Shown here: positions 6,588 to 7,738 of the stretch, in pieces | Position numbering within the stretch: position 1 is the first letter of the stretch | Layout: each line of letters starts with the position of its first letter | Source: Cellvibrionales bacterium UBA5860 | Lineage (GTDB): Bacteria; Pseudomonadota; Gammaproteobacteria; Pseudomonadales; Porticoccaceae | Assembly: GCA_002431545.1 (NCBI GenBank) | Contig: DJFY01000048.1 | Span: forward strand, 30,966 to 38,703 | DNA: 7,738 bases | Direction of reading: 5' to 3' | Made by a program: the position numbers and the translations under genes | Notes under the pieces: model-generated | What the model saw: only the letters and a program-made list of their open reading frames with translations | Told to the model about the DNA's origin: nothing | Databases searched by the model: none

Positions 6588-7738
6588 ATGTGTGGTATCG
6601 CTGGGTATTGGCAACGAGGTAGGGCCGACGCGGATATAGCCCGAAATATGGCCGACCAAATAGCGCATCGGGGACCGGACGATGCGGGCGTATGGCTGGC
6701 GAAATGCGGCAATTTTGCGTTTGCCCACAGAAGATTGTCTATTATCGATTTAACACAGATGGGCCATCAGCCGATGGTATCTCCGTCTAATCGTTACGTA
6801 ATTTCTTTTAACGGTGAAATATACAATCATCTCGAATTGCGCAGCGCGTTATCCGGCAGAGTAGATACCTGGCGTGGTCGTTCAGACACTGAAACTTTGC
6901 TGGCCGGCTTTGATTCTTGGGGCGTAGAGGAAACCCTGCAGCGATCTACCGGGATGTTTGCATTTGCTTTATGGGATCAGGTATCAGGAGATCTGATCCT
7001 GGCGCGTGATCGCCTCGGCGAAAAGCCGTTGTACTATGGGTGGCAGGGAGACACTTTTTTATTCGGCTCCGAACTCAAGGCGTTAAAGGTGCACCCCTCT
7101 TTTTTAAGTGAAATCGATCGAGACGCCTTGACATTGTTAATGCGTCACAATTGCATTCAGGCACCTTCCTCTATATGGAAAGACATTTATAAACTACTGC
7201 CTGGATGTTTCTTGGCAATTAACTTTGCCAGGAGGGAGTCTGTTTCCAAAGCCTATTGGTCCGGAGCCGAGGTAATAAAAGCGAGTAGGCAAAATCCTTT
7301 TGCCGGCTCGGAAATCGATGCTGTAAACGCACTTGACGCAGTCTTAACTGACGCAGTTCGAAAACAAATGATAGGCGATGTGCCCTATGGTGCATTCCTT
7401 TCTGGTGGTATCGATTCGTCGACGATAGTGGCTTTGATGCAGGATATATCGAGCAATGCTATACGCACATTTTCCATCGGATACGCAGAAGAGCGCTATA
7501 ACGAAGCCCCGCAGGCAAAAGCAATTGCTACGTATTTGGGAACCTCGCATACAGAGTACTACGTCTCGCCGGCAGATACACTTGCCGTCGTCGATGAGCT
7601 TGCATCGATCTACGATGAACCATTTTCGGACGCCTCTCAAATCCCGACGTATCTCGTATCAAAATTCGCTCGAGAGGAGGTTTCGGTAGCACTAACCGGG
7701 GATGGTGGAGACGAACTTTTTGGCGGCTATAATCGCTA
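6588..7738 (+). CDS. asnB: Asparagine-synthase-type glutamine amidotransferase, 3' end cut off
   Basis: The first 383 codons are present and the frame is open at the window edge; family members usually have about 600-650 residues. The N-terminal class II glutaminase domain (about 2-195) has the nucleophile Cys2 (MCGIAGYW), RGPDD at 28-32, HRRLSIIDL at 47-55, FNGEIYN at 74-80 and GRSDTET at 97-103. ARDRLGEKPLYY begins at 139. The C-terminal ATP-binding synthase domain shows the PP-loop SGGIDSS at 272-278 and TGDGGDELFGGYNR at 370-383. Both active sites look intact. The enzyme takes ammonia from glutamine and transfers it to an adenylated carboxylate: aspartate in asparagine synthetase, or in polysaccharide loci probably a sugar carboxylate, as proposed for WbpS-type proteins. 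The gene starts 1 nt after the wzy stop, which links it to polymer synthesis. The acceptor substrate is undetermined and the symbol denotes family only. Confidence 0.92.
   Translation, partial: MCGIAGYWQRGRADADIARNMADQIAHRGPDDAGVWLAKCGNFAFAHRRLSIIDLTQMGHQPMVSPSNRYVISFNGEIYNHLELRSALSGRVDTWRGRSDTETLLAGFDSWGVEETLQRSTGMFAFALWDQVSGDLILARDRLGEKPLYYGWQGDTFLFGSELKALKVHPSFLSEIDRDALTLLMRHNCIQAPSSIWKDIYKLLPGCFLAINFARRESVSKAYWSGAEVIKASRQNPFAGSEIDAVNALDAVLTDAVRKQMIGDVPYGAFLSGGIDSSTIVALMQDISSNAIRTFSIGYAEERYNEAPQAKAIATYLGTSHTEYYVSPADTLAVVDELASIYDEPFSDASQIPTYLVSKFAREEVSVALTGDGGDELFGGYNR

Noticed and set aside
7344..7640. 98-codon minus-strand open frame
   Set aside because: It lies wholly inside the amidotransferase gene, whose catalytic motifs are clear, so it is a shadow frame.

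Overview
The window is part of a Wzx/Wzy-dependent capsule or exopolysaccharide locus. All recognised genes lie on the + strand. Base composition is moderate. The first two proteins resemble the Escherichia coli Wza and Wzc type in length and motifs, which suggests a gammaproteobacterium. The sequence alone does not support a genus.

Layout: (1) 1-79, a short leader with repeated TTGATA elements and an extended -10 promoter candidate. (2) 80-1231, wza, the outer-membrane polysaccharide export lipoprotein. (3) 1244-3502, wzc, an inner-membrane polysaccharide co-polymerase fused to a bacterial tyrosine (BY) kinase. It starts 12 nt after wza with no wzb phosphatase gene between them. (4) 3503-4026, 524 bp without a recognisable gene, holding a 9-bp inverted repeat, a 10-bp imperfect direct repeat and a second extended -10 candidate. 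(5) 4027-5346, a Wzx-like flippase. (6) 5444-6586, a Wzy/O-antigen-ligase-family membrane protein. (7) 6588 to the window edge, an asparagine-synthase-type glutamine amidotransferase, cut by the end of the window and starting 1 nt after the wzy stop.

Expected joint action, known from the families: lipid-linked repeat units built by glycosyltransferases (none lie in this window) are flipped by Wzx and polymerised by Wzy. Chain length and export are governed by the phosphorylation cycle of Wzc, and the polymer leaves through the Wza channel. The amidotransferase probably modifies a sugar of the repeat unit (for example a uronic acid to a uronamide) or makes asparagine. The choice between these is inference.

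I see no RNA gene, CRISPR array, insertion sequence or convincing intrinsic terminator. The system looks conventional. The points worth a second look are the 524-bp gap and its repeats, the missing wzb, weak or absent Shine-Dalgarno sites at wzc and wzx, a base-composition break inside wzx, and the amidotransferase coupled to wzy.
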